Shown here piece by piece: positions 7,787 to 16,523 of a stretch of 64,000 nt of DNA (position 1 is its first letter; the number at the start of each line of letters is the position of its first letter). The stretch comes from GCA-002726655 sp046582185. GTDB lineage: Bacteria > Pseudomonadota > Gammaproteobacteria > Pseudomonadales > Azotimanducaceae. A program made the translations under genes and the position numbers. The notes under the pieces are model-generated. The model was not told the origin of the DNA. It did not search any database and saw nothing but the letters and a program-made list of their open reading frames with translations. Location: positions 124,001 through 188,000 of the forward strand of contig JAYGEX010000041.1 in the NCBI GenBank assembly GCA_046582185.1, given 5' to 3'.

Positions 7787-9675
7787 TCATAGCAACTGCC
7801 GGCCACGTAGATCACGGAAAAACCTTGTTGGTGAAATCCTTGACTGGCATTGAAACTGACCGGCTTGACGAGGAAAAGGATCGCGGCCTGACAATCGACC
7901 TGGGCTTTGCCTATATTGATGACGAACTCGGTGGGCGACTAGGTTTCATCGATGTACCAGGGCACATTAAATTTATTAACAATATGTTAGCCGGCGTCGG
8001 AGCGATTGATTTTGCATTATTGGTTATTGCTGCAGACGATGGCCCTATGCCTCAAACTTTGGAGCATCTGGCGATACTCGATCAGTTAGGTATTAGCACT
8101 GGCGCGATAGCCCTAACCAAGATCGACCGGGTTGACGAAGACCGGGTCTCAGAAGTAGAAGCCGAGATCACCAACATGCTGCGAAATACATCTTTAGCAG
8201 ACATAAGCATCTACCCTCTGTCGAGCATCACCGGCGAAGGTGTCGATGACCTGAAGACAACCTTGTGTCTGATGGCATCTGAAATTGATGCCAAATCAAC
8301 CACCGGATATTTTCGACTGGCGATCGATCGCTGCTTCAGCGTTAAGGGATCGGGGCTGGTGGTTACCGGCTCTGTGTTTCATGGAGAGATCAGGGAGGGG
8401 CAAGAATTGTACCTGACCCCGCAAGGCGAAGTGGTGCGAATCCGTAAAATCCATACCCAGAATCAGGCTGCAAATACTGCTAAGGCCGGCGACCGCTGCG
8501 CACTCAATATCGCGACCAACAACATCGGACGAGAAGATATCAGTCGTGGTAACTGGCTAACAAACAACCCGTTTCATCGAGCCAGCAAGCGCTTCGATAT
8601 CGACCTGAAAGTTTTAAAAACCGAGGGAAAGCCACTGCGCCACTGGACACCGGTGCATATCCACAGCGCGGCTAATCATGTCACTGGTAGAATCGCTGTT
8701 CTGGAATCACAGACATTGAAGCCCGGCGAACGAGGACTTGTCCAGGTCGTAACGAATGAAGCAATCAATCTATGCTTCAACGACAGGGTGATCATCAGGG
8801 ACCAGGCCGCCAGTAGAACAATTGCCGGTGGTAATGTGATCGACCCCTTCTCTCCTGCACGTGGTAGAAGCACACCAGGTCGACTAAGTCTTCTAAACGA
8901 CCTAAGAAACAAGAACGCCCAAGGCGCCTTGATCGCCATGTTAGAACACTATAGTAACGGCCTGGATGTGGATACATGCTACGCGGCACTAAATTTAACG
9001 ACAGATGAATTAAGATCCCTGTTACAGGGTCAAGCGGTAGAGCTCAATGACAAGGTCATAATCAGCAACAGCAATCTCGAGCTGTTGAAAAATGACCTGA
9101 GCAAACATTTTGACGATTGGCACAAATCGAATCCCCAGGAAAAAGGACTGTCGCTCAATCAGCTAAAGAAACTGCTTCCGCCACATTGCCTGGTTGCTGA
9201 CATAGCAATATCGCAACTAGTTGATGCCGACGAAATTGTTAAGTATGGCAATATCCTGCAACGACCTGGCTACAGCGCTCAAATATCTCCACAAACAGAA
9301 GCACTCTGGGCGAAGGTGGAACCCATTCTCATCAGCAGCAAAACCAAGCCACCAGTGCTTCACGATCTTGCTGCTCAATTATCAATGCAAGTGAAAGCCC
9401 TGGAGAAATCACTTGCGGAATGTGTCAAGACAGGGTTGCTGGTTCGGCCTATTCCAAACCGCTACTTTTTGCCGTCAACGATAGCGGAACTGCGTGCATT
9501 ATTATCAAAAGCGGCGATCCAGGATACGACGGATAGCTCTGAATTCACCGTTAAGGAATATCGCGACGTCACCGGCATCGGCCGTAATCTGTGCATCGAG
9601 ATTCTTGAATATTTTGATCGCCTTGGCTTGACTCAACGCATCGGCGATAAACGAAAGATAAATACGGAAAGGTAA
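7783..9675 (+). CDS. selB: Selenocysteine-specific elongation factor SelB
   Basis: GTPase that brings Sec-tRNA to the ribosome at UGA codons followed by a SECIS hairpin. G1 GHVDHGKT (residues 7-14), switch region DRGLTIDLGFAY, G3 DVPGH and G4 TKID are intact. Beta-barrel domains follow, and then a C-terminal region of about 250 residues with the winged-helix repeats that bind SECIS RNA. At 630 residues it is full length. It overlaps selA by four bases (ATGA), and an SDR gene starts one base after its stop. With selA this shows that the organism decodes UGA as selenocysteine. Confidence 0.97.
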   Translation: MIIATAGHVDHGKTLLVKSLTGIETDRLDEEKDRGLTIDLGFAYIDDELGGRLGFIDVPGHIKFINNMLAGVGAIDFALLVIAADDGPMPQTLEHLAILDQLGISTGAIALTKIDRVDEDRVSEVEAEITNMLRNTSLADISIYPLSSITGEGVDDLKTTLCLMASEIDAKSTTGYFRLAIDRCFSVKGSGLVVTGSVFHGEIREGQELYLTPQGEVVRIRKIHTQNQAANTAKAGDRCALNIATNNIGREDISRGNWLTNNPFHRASKRFDIDLKVLKTEGKPLRHWTPVHIHSAANHVTGRIAVLESQTLKPGERGLVQVVTNEAINLCFNDRVIIRDQAASRTIAGGNVIDPFSPARGRSTPGRLSLLNDLRNKNAQGALIAMLEHYSNGLDVDTCYAALNLTTDELRSLLQGQAVELNDKVIISNSNLELLKNDLSKHFDDWHKSNPQEKGLSLNQLKKLLPPHCLVADIAISQLVDADEIVKYGNILQRPGYSAQISPQTEALWAKVEPILISSKTKPPVLHDLAAQLSMQVKALEKSLAECVKTGLLVRPIPNRYFLPSTIAELRALLSKAAIQDTTDSSEFTVKEYRDVTGIGRNLCIEILEYFDRLGLTQRIGDKRKINTER

Positions 9676-9676
9676 G

Positions 9677-10513
9677 ATGGCGATTACAAAATTTGATGGT
9701 AAGGTCGCGGCGATAACCGGCGCTGGTTCTGGCATGGGTCGCGCCCTGGCTTTGAGCCTTGCCAGTCGAGGATGCCACCTTGCTGTCTCAGACCTTGATG
9801 GTGATGGACTTACCCGCACTACGGAACTGATAGAGGCCAGCTGCAAGGTTAAGGTAAGCACACATACCATCGATGTGGCAGATAAAGACCAGGTCGAACA
9901 ATTTGCTGCCAATGTGGTTGAGCAGCACGGCAAGGTCAATATGATCTTCAACAATGCTGGTGTAAACCTAACAGATACAGCTGAGCATACGAGCTATGAG
10001 GATTTTGAGTGGTTAATGAATATCAATTTTTGGGGAGTCGTTTACGGTAGCAAATCCTTTATGAAGTATTTCCATGATGTAGACGAAGCCCACATCATCA
10101 ATACCTCAAGTATCTTTGGCGTGATCGCCGTGCCTACGCAATCTGCTTATAATGCCTCCAAGTTCGCGGTTCGTGGATTCACCTATTCCATGCGGCAGGA
10201 ACTGATGGATACCCATATCGGCGTGAGCTGTGTACAGCCTGGAGGAGTAAAAACCAATATAGTGAAATCATCTCGTTATGTTGCGTCTGACAACTCAGCT
10301 CCCACAAAAGAAGAGGCAGTGAGCCAGTTTGAAACTATGGCAAAGCTCACCTCGGAACAGGCTGCAGAGCAAATCCTTCGTGGCGTCCTGGCAAATAAGG
10401 CACAAATACTGGTGGGCAGAGATGCCAAAGCCGCGGCAGTTATCGAACGCATTGCGCCGGTTGGTTATCTAAAATTTCTATCCAATTTGTGGATCGGAGA
10501 CAATTCGGAATAA
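9677..10513 (+). CDS. Short-chain dehydrogenase/reductase
   Basis: Classical SDR with the NAD(P)-binding glycine motif TGAGSGMGRA, NNAG, catalytic Ser in INTSSIFG and the YNASK active site. The C-terminus has the PGGVKTNIVKSSR segment seen in SDRs acting on lipid-like or aromatic substrates. The substrate cannot be read from sequence. Its ATG is one base after the selB stop, so it is probably cotranscribed with selAB, but there is no known functional link to selenium. Confidence 0.88.
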   Translation: MAITKFDGKVAAITGAGSGMGRALALSLASRGCHLAVSDLDGDGLTRTTELIEASCKVKVSTHTIDVADKDQVEQFAANVVEQHGKVNMIFNNAGVNLTDTAEHTSYEDFEWLMNINFWGVVYGSKSFMKYFHDVDEAHIINTSSIFGVIAVPTQSAYNASKFAVRGFTYSMRQELMDTHIGVSCVQPGGVKTNIVKSSRYVASDNSAPTKEEAVSQFETMAKLTSEQAAEQILRGVLANKAQILVGRDAKAAAVIERIAPVGYLKFLSNLWIGDNSE

Positions 10514-10551
10514 ATGTAGCAAAATGAACATCTTGCCTAGCCGAGATCCTT

Positions 10552-11727
10552 ATGAATTCATCGCCTGACACGCCAACAAACTTCAAGATTAGTTGCCTGA
10601 GAGCTTTGCTATCTGTGGTTATTTTGATATTACCTGCTTTCTCCTGGGCTGAAGAGGTACACGAACTTACTCGCAACAACTTTAGATCTTCTGTTTGCAA
10701 TATTTCGAAGATGGATATCAGTTTCGAGATGGATGAGGCATTTGGCGAACCTTTGATTACTTCACAAATGAGCTGGAGCGCGGGTCCCAATACGAGCCTG
10801 AACTGCCTCTCAGGAATCACCCACATCTGGGTCCGGGTTCGAACGGAAATGGATTCCATACGCTACATCAAACTGAGACCAAAGATCCTGAGCGCCGGCT
10901 CTGGCTTTGGTTCTAGAACAACTGAATCTCCCAGCTGGTCGTATCTGTTCTGCAAGCAAGCATCTGACGCCAGTAACTGTGAGTCAGAGTCAGTTTCCAA
11001 GAAACTATTTCTAACAAACCTTAAATTTGAAGGCTTGGAGGTAGTTACCGAAGCACTGGCGGTTTCAACACTCGGTTCTTCAGGTATATCCTCTTCACGC
11101 CACATGCCCAGTAAGGCCAAGACCTCGGATGGCAGCTTTTCACTGGATTCAATATTGGCGGATGCGATTGACCTTGCTATCGAGCCAGCAGCACCTAAAA
11201 AAGAAATAGTCGAGGTCGTCGAGGAAGAAGCGCCTCCACCAGTGCCAACGGCGGAAGAGATAGCTGAACATCGAAAGAACCACGCTAAAGAAGCCTCCCA
11301 AAACGTGGTAACGCTAATATCGTCATCACTGGCCCATTACACTTCACCCCCACACACCTGTGAAACTGGGCGAGATGTTGCTAATTGGGTTCAAACACGA
11401 GGTATTTGCCAACTTAACTTTCGCAGTGAGAGTAGCCATGACTATCTTTGCGCTGACAATGGGCGCCCTTCAGCCATAAAAGCCACCAGTCAAACGCGGA
11501 TAGATTTTGCTCAGGACGTCCAGGATATTCCGGAAATTCGGCACTCTGCAAATGGATGGGCATCTCTCACCCTGGAGCTCAACGGCGAGCTGCAACGTAT
11601 TACAGAAGGAAATTACAAGACCAGCCGCTGGCAGATCACAGCTGCCGATACTCAATTGGACGACCTCAAACAGCTGGCGTCCAGCCTCGCCACACTCAAA
11701 GAGTATTGCGAAAGCAGTACTATCTGA
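10552..11727 (+). CDS. Uncharacterised exported protein
   Basis: Not recognised. 391 residues with an N-terminal hydrophobic signal (about residues 14-32, ending SWAEE). The N-terminal half has several cysteines (for example CNIS, NCLSG, FCKQ, NCES). A proline/glutamate-rich linker (EEEAPPPVPTAEEIAEH) at about residues 223-239 precedes a C-terminal half that again has spaced cysteines. The two cysteine-containing halves joined by a linker suggest two disulfide-bonded periplasmic domains. It opens the envelope cluster that continues to 28 kb; membership is inferred from position. Confidence 0.6.
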   Translation: MNSSPDTPTNFKISCLRALLSVVILILPAFSWAEEVHELTRNNFRSSVCNISKMDISFEMDEAFGEPLITSQMSWSAGPNTSLNCLSGITHIWVRVRTEMDSIRYIKLRPKILSAGSGFGSRTTESPSWSYLFCKQASDASNCESESVSKKLFLTNLKFEGLEVVTEALAVSTLGSSGISSSRHMPSKAKTSDGSFSLDSILADAIDLAIEPAAPKKEIVEVVEEEAPPPVPTAEEIAEHRKNHAKEASQNVVTLISSSLAHYTSPPHTCETGRDVANWVQTRGICQLNFRSESSHDYLCADNGRPSAIKATSQTRIDFAQDVQDIPEIRHSANGWASLTLELNGELQRITEGNYKTSRWQITAADTQLDDLKQLASSLATLKEYCESSTI

Positions 11728-11840
11728 ATGAGCGCTATCTCAACTGGCACAATATGGACAAGTAAAAGCTGAGATAGAGACAATCATACGCGGATAGCCT
11801 AATATCCAGCCTACTGAATCAAACCAAAGTAGGTGTTTGT

Positions 11841-13226
11841 GTGAAGTTTTTTCGACATCTGTTCTTTTCTCGACACATGTTTCCATTGGTAAAAATTTTC
11901 AAGGTCGCAGCTCTATCAGCACTAATCACTATTCCTACGCTTGGCCATGCTGAATCCACCACTATTTCAGACAATCTACCCCTTGATGTTCAGGTAGACC
12001 TCCTGATGACAGAATTGTCCAGATTGCTGAGGGTGGATGACAACCACGGCATCATAAACATGATTCCTAAAATTCGCGCCCTAGATATTGAGATTCCCGA
12101 TTCCCTGTATTTTCTTGAGGCTCGCGCCCTATTCAGAACCGGTGATGCGCTGTCTGCACGGGACCGCCTCATTGTTTATCTTGCCAATACTGGCCGGGAT
12201 GGTCGCTACTATGATCAGGCAACTGAATTGCTACTATCTGTAAAGGCCGAGGCCGAAATACAAGAACAGCAACGCCAGGAACAGGAACGCAAGCGCCGCA
12301 TCGAACTGGCAAAATCTGCGCAGAAGGCGCAGATGCTAAAAATTCGTAACGCACAACGTTACCTTCAACAATTGGGGTTCCGACTGGCAACTGAAACCGG
12401 CGAATTTAACAACCCGACACGGGAAGCACTTGCGGTCTATCAGGTTCGCCACGGCCTCGATATTAATGGTGATATCACCAACGAAACCCTGGAAAGCCTC
12501 CTGAACGGTGTACCGGATGAGCATAACTGTGATGGTCTCGCCCGCTATCCACGTACGCCACAGCAATGGGGCATCCCCCTATCACAAATCCCACCACAGG
12601 CTGCAGTCGCCGTATGTAACGATGCCCTGCGCAAGTATCCGGAAGTAATTCGCTTCCAGATTCAATATGCTCGTGCGCTGCGATCGTCTGGCAGATTTAG
12701 CGACGCTATGGGCGCCATAGACCAGGCCGCCAAGTCAGGATATCCGGCAGCAGAGGTCCTCATTGCAAGAATGCATGAATCTGGCGTTCTCGCAGAAAAA
12801 GGCAAACCTGACTTTAAGACCGCCCTCAGGTGGTATCAACGCGCGAACGAGAAAGATTATCCACAAGCGCAGATTAAAATTGGCGAATACCTTGAGGCAG
12901 GCCAAGGCGGCCTAAACCGTTCTATTGAAGGCGCTGTCTCGTGGTATAGAAGGGCAGCCGATCAGGGCAACCCTCCTGCACAGCTAATCATGGCAGAACA
13001 CTATATCAGCGGCAGAGGTGTTAAGAGAGACTATGCAGCAGCCCACCGCTGGTTGCATCTGGCGGCTGAACTTGAGTATCCGGCTGCAGAGTACAAACTC
13101 GGTGAACTATACGAACGTGGACGCGGCGTTAAACGCAATAAAACATCCGCAGTGGCATGGTATCGTAAGGCAAGTAGCCATGGTTCTGCCGCCGCAACGG
13201 CTAAATTGAAGCAATATGGCCTCTAA
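11841..13226 (+). CDS. Exported peptidoglycan-binding-like protein with Sel1 repeats
   Basis: Signal peptide (ending TLGHAES), then an alpha-helical charged segment rich in Q/E/R/K (about residues 133-158), a PG_binding_1-like domain (about residues 160-215: RNAQRYLQQLGFRLATETG ... REALAVYQVRHGLDINGD), and from about residue 250 TPR/Sel1 helices with at least three clear Sel1 units (e.g. AVSWYRRAADQGNPPAQ). The start shown is GTG; an in-frame ATG at 11877 (MFPLVKIFKV) would also give a signal peptide. Probably a periplasmic cell-wall-associated scaffold. It converges on the caspase/Sel1 gene, which also has Sel1 repeats. Confidence 0.75.
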   Translation: MKFFRHLFFSRHMFPLVKIFKVAALSALITIPTLGHAESTTISDNLPLDVQVDLLMTELSRLLRVDDNHGIINMIPKIRALDIEIPDSLYFLEARALFRTGDALSARDRLIVYLANTGRDGRYYDQATELLLSVKAEAEIQEQQRQEQERKRRIELAKSAQKAQMLKIRNAQRYLQQLGFRLATETGEFNNPTREALAVYQVRHGLDINGDITNETLESLLNGVPDEHNCDGLARYPRTPQQWGIPLSQIPPQAAVAVCNDALRKYPEVIRFQIQYARALRSSGRFSDAMGAIDQAAKSGYPAAEVLIARMHESGVLAEKGKPDFKTALRWYQRANEKDYPQAQIKIGEYLEAGQGGLNRSIEGAVSWYRRAADQGNPPAQLIMAEHYISGRGVKRDYAAAHRWLHLAAELEYPAAEYKLGELYERGRGVKRNKTSAVAWYRKASSHGSAAATAKLKQYGL

Positions 13227-13264
13227 TTTAAAATGCAGGATTATGTACCTGACTGAAACCTTTA

Positions 13265-13283
13265 ACTAGATTCCCGATCTAGT
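13265..13283. terminator. Hairpin between convergent Sel1 genes
   Basis: ACTAGAT and ATCTAGT form a perfect 7-bp stem with a 5-base loop in the 52-bp gap between two convergent genes. The right arm covers the stop codon of the minus-strand caspase gene. There is no strong T tract, so a terminator role is tentative. Confidence 0.35.
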
Positions 13284-16179
13284 ATCGTTCAGGAAGTATT
13301 TCTGCCAGGTTTTTTCGAGCTGCATCACTACCCTGGGATGCAGCTTTCTCATACCAGAAAATAGCCTGATCCAAATTCTTCTCCACTCCAATACCAAGCT
13401 GAAAAAGTCGTCCCAGGTTATTTTGCGCAACAATTCGGCCCTGCTCCGCAGCTTTCACATACCATCTCGCCGCTTCAGCTGCATCTGTAACAACCCCACT
13501 ACCATGTTCGTACATATAACCAATGGATTGTTGTGCATCAGCATCGCCTAACTTGGCAGCCCTTCTGAACCATACTGCAGATTCAGTGAGGTTGGTAGCG
13601 GTCCCTTCGCCCGCCTCATACATCACGCCCAGGCTCAACATCGCTTGCAGTTCGCCCTGGTCAGCCGCGAGTTTGTACCACTTCAGAGCCTCGCTTTTAT
13701 CCATATCAACCTGTTCGCCAACTTCATACATATAACCCAGGGATAATTGCGCAGTTGCGTTGCCGCCCCTTGCCACCTTTATATAACTTTTAATGTATGC
13801 GCTCGGCCCAGATGGCTTGGCCTTCGGTGGAGGTGTTGCCTTGGGTTTAGTCAACAGAGCGAGTACCGAAGGCTGTTCCTCTATCTGGACGGACGAACTT
13901 ATGGATGGGCTTGAAGATGCCTCCATGGGCCGTGACTCTTCAGCGTTACTCTCTGTTTGCGCAGGACTCTGTTCAAGTCTGGCTGTGTCGTAATTTCCTG
14001 TTGGAGCCGTACCGCTCGAGACGACAGAACTGGTAAGGGATGCAGCACTGACTGCGGGCTCAGGGCTGTTTATAGGCTCAGGGCTGTTTATAGGCTCAAG
14101 GCTGTTTGTGGGCTCATGGCTGTCCCCCCGACTGAATTCCAGGTCGAGAATGCCTGATTGGTCATACGCGACCGTTGGGGTCGAGGTGTTCAAGGCTAGC
14201 GTTAGCAATCCTACCTGGGAATCAGGTGCCTGCTGCGAATCAGCTGTTTGCGGGATAGTGGGCGCCTGTTGCGGAATAGGTGACTGTTGCGATGTATAAA
14301 CCGGCTGTGGAAGCCCATCTCCAACTATCGCGACTTCAGAACTCACCACTTCCGATTTGGGTACCGACTGCTCTTCTTGCTGTGGAACAGCTTGCTTAGG
14401 CGCAACCGTAGTATTGACCGCTGGCCCTTCCCGAACGACTGTTTCAACAAGCTGTGCTGGAGCATCCAGAGGAATGGTCCTGGCAACTGAGGTCTCAGAT
14501 TCGGCCATCTCTCTTAAACTATTAGAAACTTGATCAGCATTCGAGGTATACGCTGTATCTGCTTGTTTTATGAAATTATCATCTACAGGTGCTGCGGACA
14601 GTGCTGATTTAAGCGGCGGACTTTCAATTTTCTGACTGACGCTGCTGGCCTGTATTTGATCAAGCAAAAGATCATCAACAAATGAGCTAAATCTATCATC
14701 GGTTCGACTGGCAGATGTCGAAGGTTCAGGCAGAGCTGCTATAGCATTTTGAGAAGAAACCGTTGTGGCACTCTCAGATTCAGAAGCAACTTCAGGCACC
14801 TTCGCCTCAACGATCAAGGCCTGCTCAGGTAAGGGCTGAATCAGCAGGCTTGAATCGGTTCTACCGATGGAGGCCAGTAGAGGTGAGTAGACAAAGCCAA
14901 GCTCCATACCATCCCTGGCTATTTTGTACCAAGTTCCGCCCTGGGTCTGCACCTGACCGGTCACCCAAACTTGATCTCCCCTGGCGAGCCGACCCACCCG
15001 AGGTGCCGTTGTAAATGGCGTTTGCCGGATGTTCGCAACCTTGCTGGCTTCCATATCAGTATCGAGAAAGGCTACCTTGAACTTTTGACTGGCCTGTGTG
15101 CGCGCTCTCGCCTCTCTAAGCTTTCGTTCAATGGCGGTCTTTTTGACCATGGCAAGCGCTGTGAATGTACCATTCGGATACTGGGACACGTAAGCATCAT
15201 ATTCACGGGTGTTTTCACTATTCTTAATGGAATTCCAGAAGGTAATTTCCGCGCTGGCGATGGCTGCTTCCCCCGTGCCTAACTTATTAGCAATTGCACC
15301 ACCGGGCAGGGAAAAAACAAAGTCACCTCTGTCAAAATTCTTGTCTCTAAGTTTGCCGTATCGAGGAGTTTGCAAGGCCTGGGTAAGATTTGTAAGCCTA
15401 TCACCAAGGAACAAGCCAAGCTCACTGGCGGTAACATAGCCATCACCATTGGCATCTGACCTTTCTTCGCCGGTAATTGCCCGAATAAACAGCTCTCGAA
15501 AGGTGCCATCGTCGGACACCGTCTGATTTGCATCACCAGATGTCAGAAATTGCCTGACAGGTTGCGTTGTCGCCCGGGTAATTGCAGCTGGAGGAATCGA
15601 TCGCTGGCTGGAAAAGACGGTACCTGCAAAACAGGAATCAAATACTGCGTAGGCATGCTTCGCCACAGCCTGGCGCATAAACGTACCAAAATCCCTAAGT
15701 GCAACGGATGCAAATTTGAACGCTGCTCCTTCCGTAGGAACGGGGGCATCCGTCGGAATAAGATAACCTTCCCCGTCTACCGTCGCGCCATGGCCGGCAT
15801 ACCAGATAAATAATCGCGCATTTGGGTTATCACCTTTGAGAATAAAAAAGCGCTTAAAGACCTTATTCAGCTCTTCAGATTTCAGGTCAGTATGGAGTTC
15901 AACTTCAAAACCTTTAGATTCAAGTACTTCGGCGATTAGTTCGGCGTCTTCGATAGCTTTGCTTAGCTTAGGCCAACCGTTGGTATAGTTGTCATTGCCA
16001 ATGACCAGGGCATAACTATCAGAATAGAGCTCTACAGTTTCAAGGGTAATGGCATCCTTCGCTTCAGATGCTTTAATATTGACTGATATCCCGCGAGACA
16101 CTGCAAATGTGCTGGTCGTAGTCAAAATAAGAACGAAAGACAAGCCAAGTGTAAAAAATTGTTTTAGTGCTTGTTCCAC
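13279..16179 (-). CDS. Exported caspase-family (C14) protein with EF-hand, SH3-like and Sel1 repeats
   Basis: 966 residues. A signal peptide (residues 1-27) is followed by a caspase-like domain (about 50-260) with the catalytic pair in YAGHG (H130) and DSCFAGT (C183). A calcium-loop-like segment D242-x-N-x-D-G-Y-x4-E253 lies inside its C-terminal part. An SH3-like segment (about 365-445) contains the region DQVWVTGQVQTQGGTWYKIA. Then comes a long low-complexity Ser/Pro/Gln/Glu linker (about 450-790) and four Sel1 repeats to the end. The start is GTG at 16179. It is divergent from the ten-gene envelope run. Probably a regulated periplasmic protease or scaffold; its substrate is unknown. Confidence 0.82.
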   Translation of the reverse strand: MEQALKQFFTLGLSFVLILTTTSTFAVSRGISVNIKASEAKDAITLETVELYSDSYALVIGNDNYTNGWPKLSKAIEDAELIAEVLESKGFEVELHTDLKSEELNKVFKRFFILKGDNPNARLFIWYAGHGATVDGEGYLIPTDAPVPTEGAAFKFASVALRDFGTFMRQAVAKHAYAVFDSCFAGTVFSSQRSIPPAAITRATTQPVRQFLTSGDANQTVSDDGTFRELFIRAITGEERSDANGDGYVTASELGLFLGDRLTNLTQALQTPRYGKLRDKNFDRGDFVFSLPGGAIANKLGTGEAAIASAEITFWNSIKNSENTREYDAYVSQYPNGTFTALAMVKKTAIERKLREARARTQASQKFKVAFLDTDMEASKVANIRQTPFTTAPRVGRLARGDQVWVTGQVQTQGGTWYKIARDGMELGFVYSPLLASIGRTDSSLLIQPLPEQALIVEAKVPEVASESESATTVSSQNAIAALPEPSTSASRTDDRFSSFVDDLLLDQIQASSVSQKIESPPLKSALSAAPVDDNFIKQADTAYTSNADQVSNSLREMAESETSVARTIPLDAPAQLVETVVREGPAVNTTVAPKQAVPQQEEQSVPKSEVVSSEVAIVGDGLPQPVYTSQQSPIPQQAPTIPQTADSQQAPDSQVGLLTLALNTSTPTVAYDQSGILDLEFSRGDSHEPTNSLEPINSPEPINSPEPAVSAASLTSSVVSSGTAPTGNYDTARLEQSPAQTESNAEESRPMEASSSPSISSSVQIEEQPSVLALLTKPKATPPPKAKPSGPSAYIKSYIKVARGGNATAQLSLGYMYEVGEQVDMDKSEALKWYKLAADQGELQAMLSLGVMYEAGEGTATNLTESAVWFRRAAKLGDADAQQSIGYMYEHGSGVVTDAAEAARWYVKAAEQGRIVAQNNLGRLFQLGIGVEKNLDQAIFWYEKAASQGSDAARKNLAEILPERY
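14057..14128. repeat. 18-bp tandem repeat inside the caspase/Sel1 gene
   Basis: Four consecutive 18-bp units (consensus GGCTCAGGGCTGTTTATA), the first two identical and the last two diverged. On the coding strand they encode a six-residue repeat of the type EPINSP in the low-complexity linker. Such repeats expand or shrink in frame, so linker length may vary between strains. Confidence 0.8.
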
Positions 16180-16286
16180 TATTTATCAGAATGTGAGCCC
16201 GAATACGCCATCATGCTGAAATTCTGTGCCATTTTCCACTGAAATCATCATGATATTAAGTAGACCAAACGCCCTAGAACCACCAT

Positions 16287-16379
16287 ATTAGTTCCTGTCC
16301 CGTAATATACGACTGAAAAACAGGTACAAAATTCAGATATTTTTGCGCTTAGGTATTAATCACTTAAGAAGGAAGTAAT
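16287..16379. repeat. Intergenic repeat, copy A, with imperfect terminal inverted repeats
   Basis: A 93-bp stretch between the divergent caspase and LPP20-like genes. Its ends are ATTAGTTCCTG (16287-16297) and the near-inverse AAGGAAGTAAT (16369-16379). It shares conserved blocks with 60389-60483: the left block, an internal TTAGG, and AATCACTTA-GAA-GAA-TAATACCG at the right. It could be a small mobile repeat or a shared promoter/operator region. Found by eye; the middle is poorly conserved. Confidence 0.5.
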
Positions 16380-16523
16380 ACCGGGGGTTTACATTCATGG
16401 ACAAGACCCAGTTATATGAACCTGCCCCTCCATCGTTGTACTATAGTGCTCAAACTACAGCCAGCGCCTTGGGATATTTTGATGATAATGTCCAACAAGA
16501 TAAATCAGCCAGGATTCTCTTTT

